From NCBI GenBank assembly GCA_050118555.1, contig JASFKQ010000247.1:1-5534 (forward strand): a stretch of DNA of 5,534 bases, written 5' to 3'. This document shows, piece after piece, positions 5,424-5,534 of the stretch. Positions within the stretch are counted from its first letter, which is position 1. The number at the start of each line of letters is the position of its first letter. The notes under the pieces were generated by a model. That model worked only from the letters and a program-made list of their open reading frames with translations. It searched no databases and was not told the origin of the DNA. Origin of the DNA: CALKKN01 sp050118555. Its GTDB lineage: Bacteria; Pseudomonadota; Gammaproteobacteria; Xanthomonadales; SZUA-36. A program made the position numbers and the translations under genes.

Positions 5424-5534
5424 ATGAAAGCACATATTCGGCTCGAACGAGGCTATACCCTGATTGAAGTGCTCGTCGGTATGACAATTTTTGCACTGGG
5501 CATGATGGCTCTGGCCCATCTGCAGACGAATATC
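5424..5534 (+). CDS. pilV: PilV-type type IV minor prepilin, N-terminal fragment (3' end outside window)
   Basis: The 37 codons present encode a class III prepilin signal. The leader is MKAHIRLERG10, mature Tyr11 is at +1 and Glu15 at +5, and a helix VLVGMTIFALGMMALAHL follows. The frame runs open through the right edge. It matches the upstream large PilV in the F-A-F/L-GM-x-ALxxLQT segment, which identifies it as the PilV of this cassette. Its position directly after pilX repeats the pilX-pilV order seen at the left edge. Tyr at +1 is uncommon but has an aromatic side chain like the usual Phe. The gap from the pilX stop is 24 nt, against 1 nt in the upstream pair. Whether it carries the same giant extension cannot be seen. 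ATG 5418 is an alternative start that would add two residues. Confidence 0.88.
   Translation, partial: MKAHIRLERGYTLIEVLVGMTIFALGMMALAHLQTNI

Overview
The window is a stretch of type IV pilus minor-pilin genes, all on the + strand. It looks like two tandem minor-pilin cassettes. The upstream cassette is cut by the left edge and the downstream one by the right edge. Moderately high GC by eye, Shine-Dalgarno leaders, very acidic secreted domains and FimT/PilV/PilW/PilX-type proteins suggest a gammaproteobacterium, perhaps marine or salt-adapted. The taxonomic call is an inference, and nothing in the window fixes the genus.

Layout. 1-153: the last 50 codons of a PilX-like minor pilin. 155-2287: a very large PilV-type prepilin of 710 aa, separated from the pilX stop by one base. 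2301-2363: two consecutive hairpins, the second a strong intrinsic terminator, which close the first transcription unit. 2364-2492: an intergenic leader with a tandem 10-bp repeat and a 6-3-6 palindrome. The second unit follows: a FimT/GspH-type pilin (2493-3095), PilW (3119-3826), a large PilX of 510 aa (3867-5399) and the first 37 codons of a second PilV (5424 to the right edge). Stop-to-start gaps of about 23-40 nt, each with a Shine-Dalgarno sequence, indicate one operon.

How the genes fit together. In known type IVa pilus systems the minor pilins FimU/FimT (GspH-like), PilV (GspI-like), PilW (GspJ-like) and PilX (GspK-like) form a complex at the pilus tip. This complex primes assembly and, with PilY1, presents an adhesin. 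All four classes are present here, but in the order FimT-PilW-PilX-PilV rather than the Pseudomonas order FimU-PilV-PilW-PilX. The C-terminus of the left-edge PilX aligns with that of the complete PilX (18 of 40 identical residues by hand), so the upstream cassette is a diverged paralogue and not a recent copy.

The unusual parts are the size and cysteine content of the upstream PilV and of PilX. The PilV has a Cys/His cluster that resembles a metal site. A short Ser-Cys-x-Cys motif occurs in three different pilins, and PilW has an Asp-rich loop that could bind calcium. No RNA genes, insertion sequences, CRISPR arrays or phage genes were seen.
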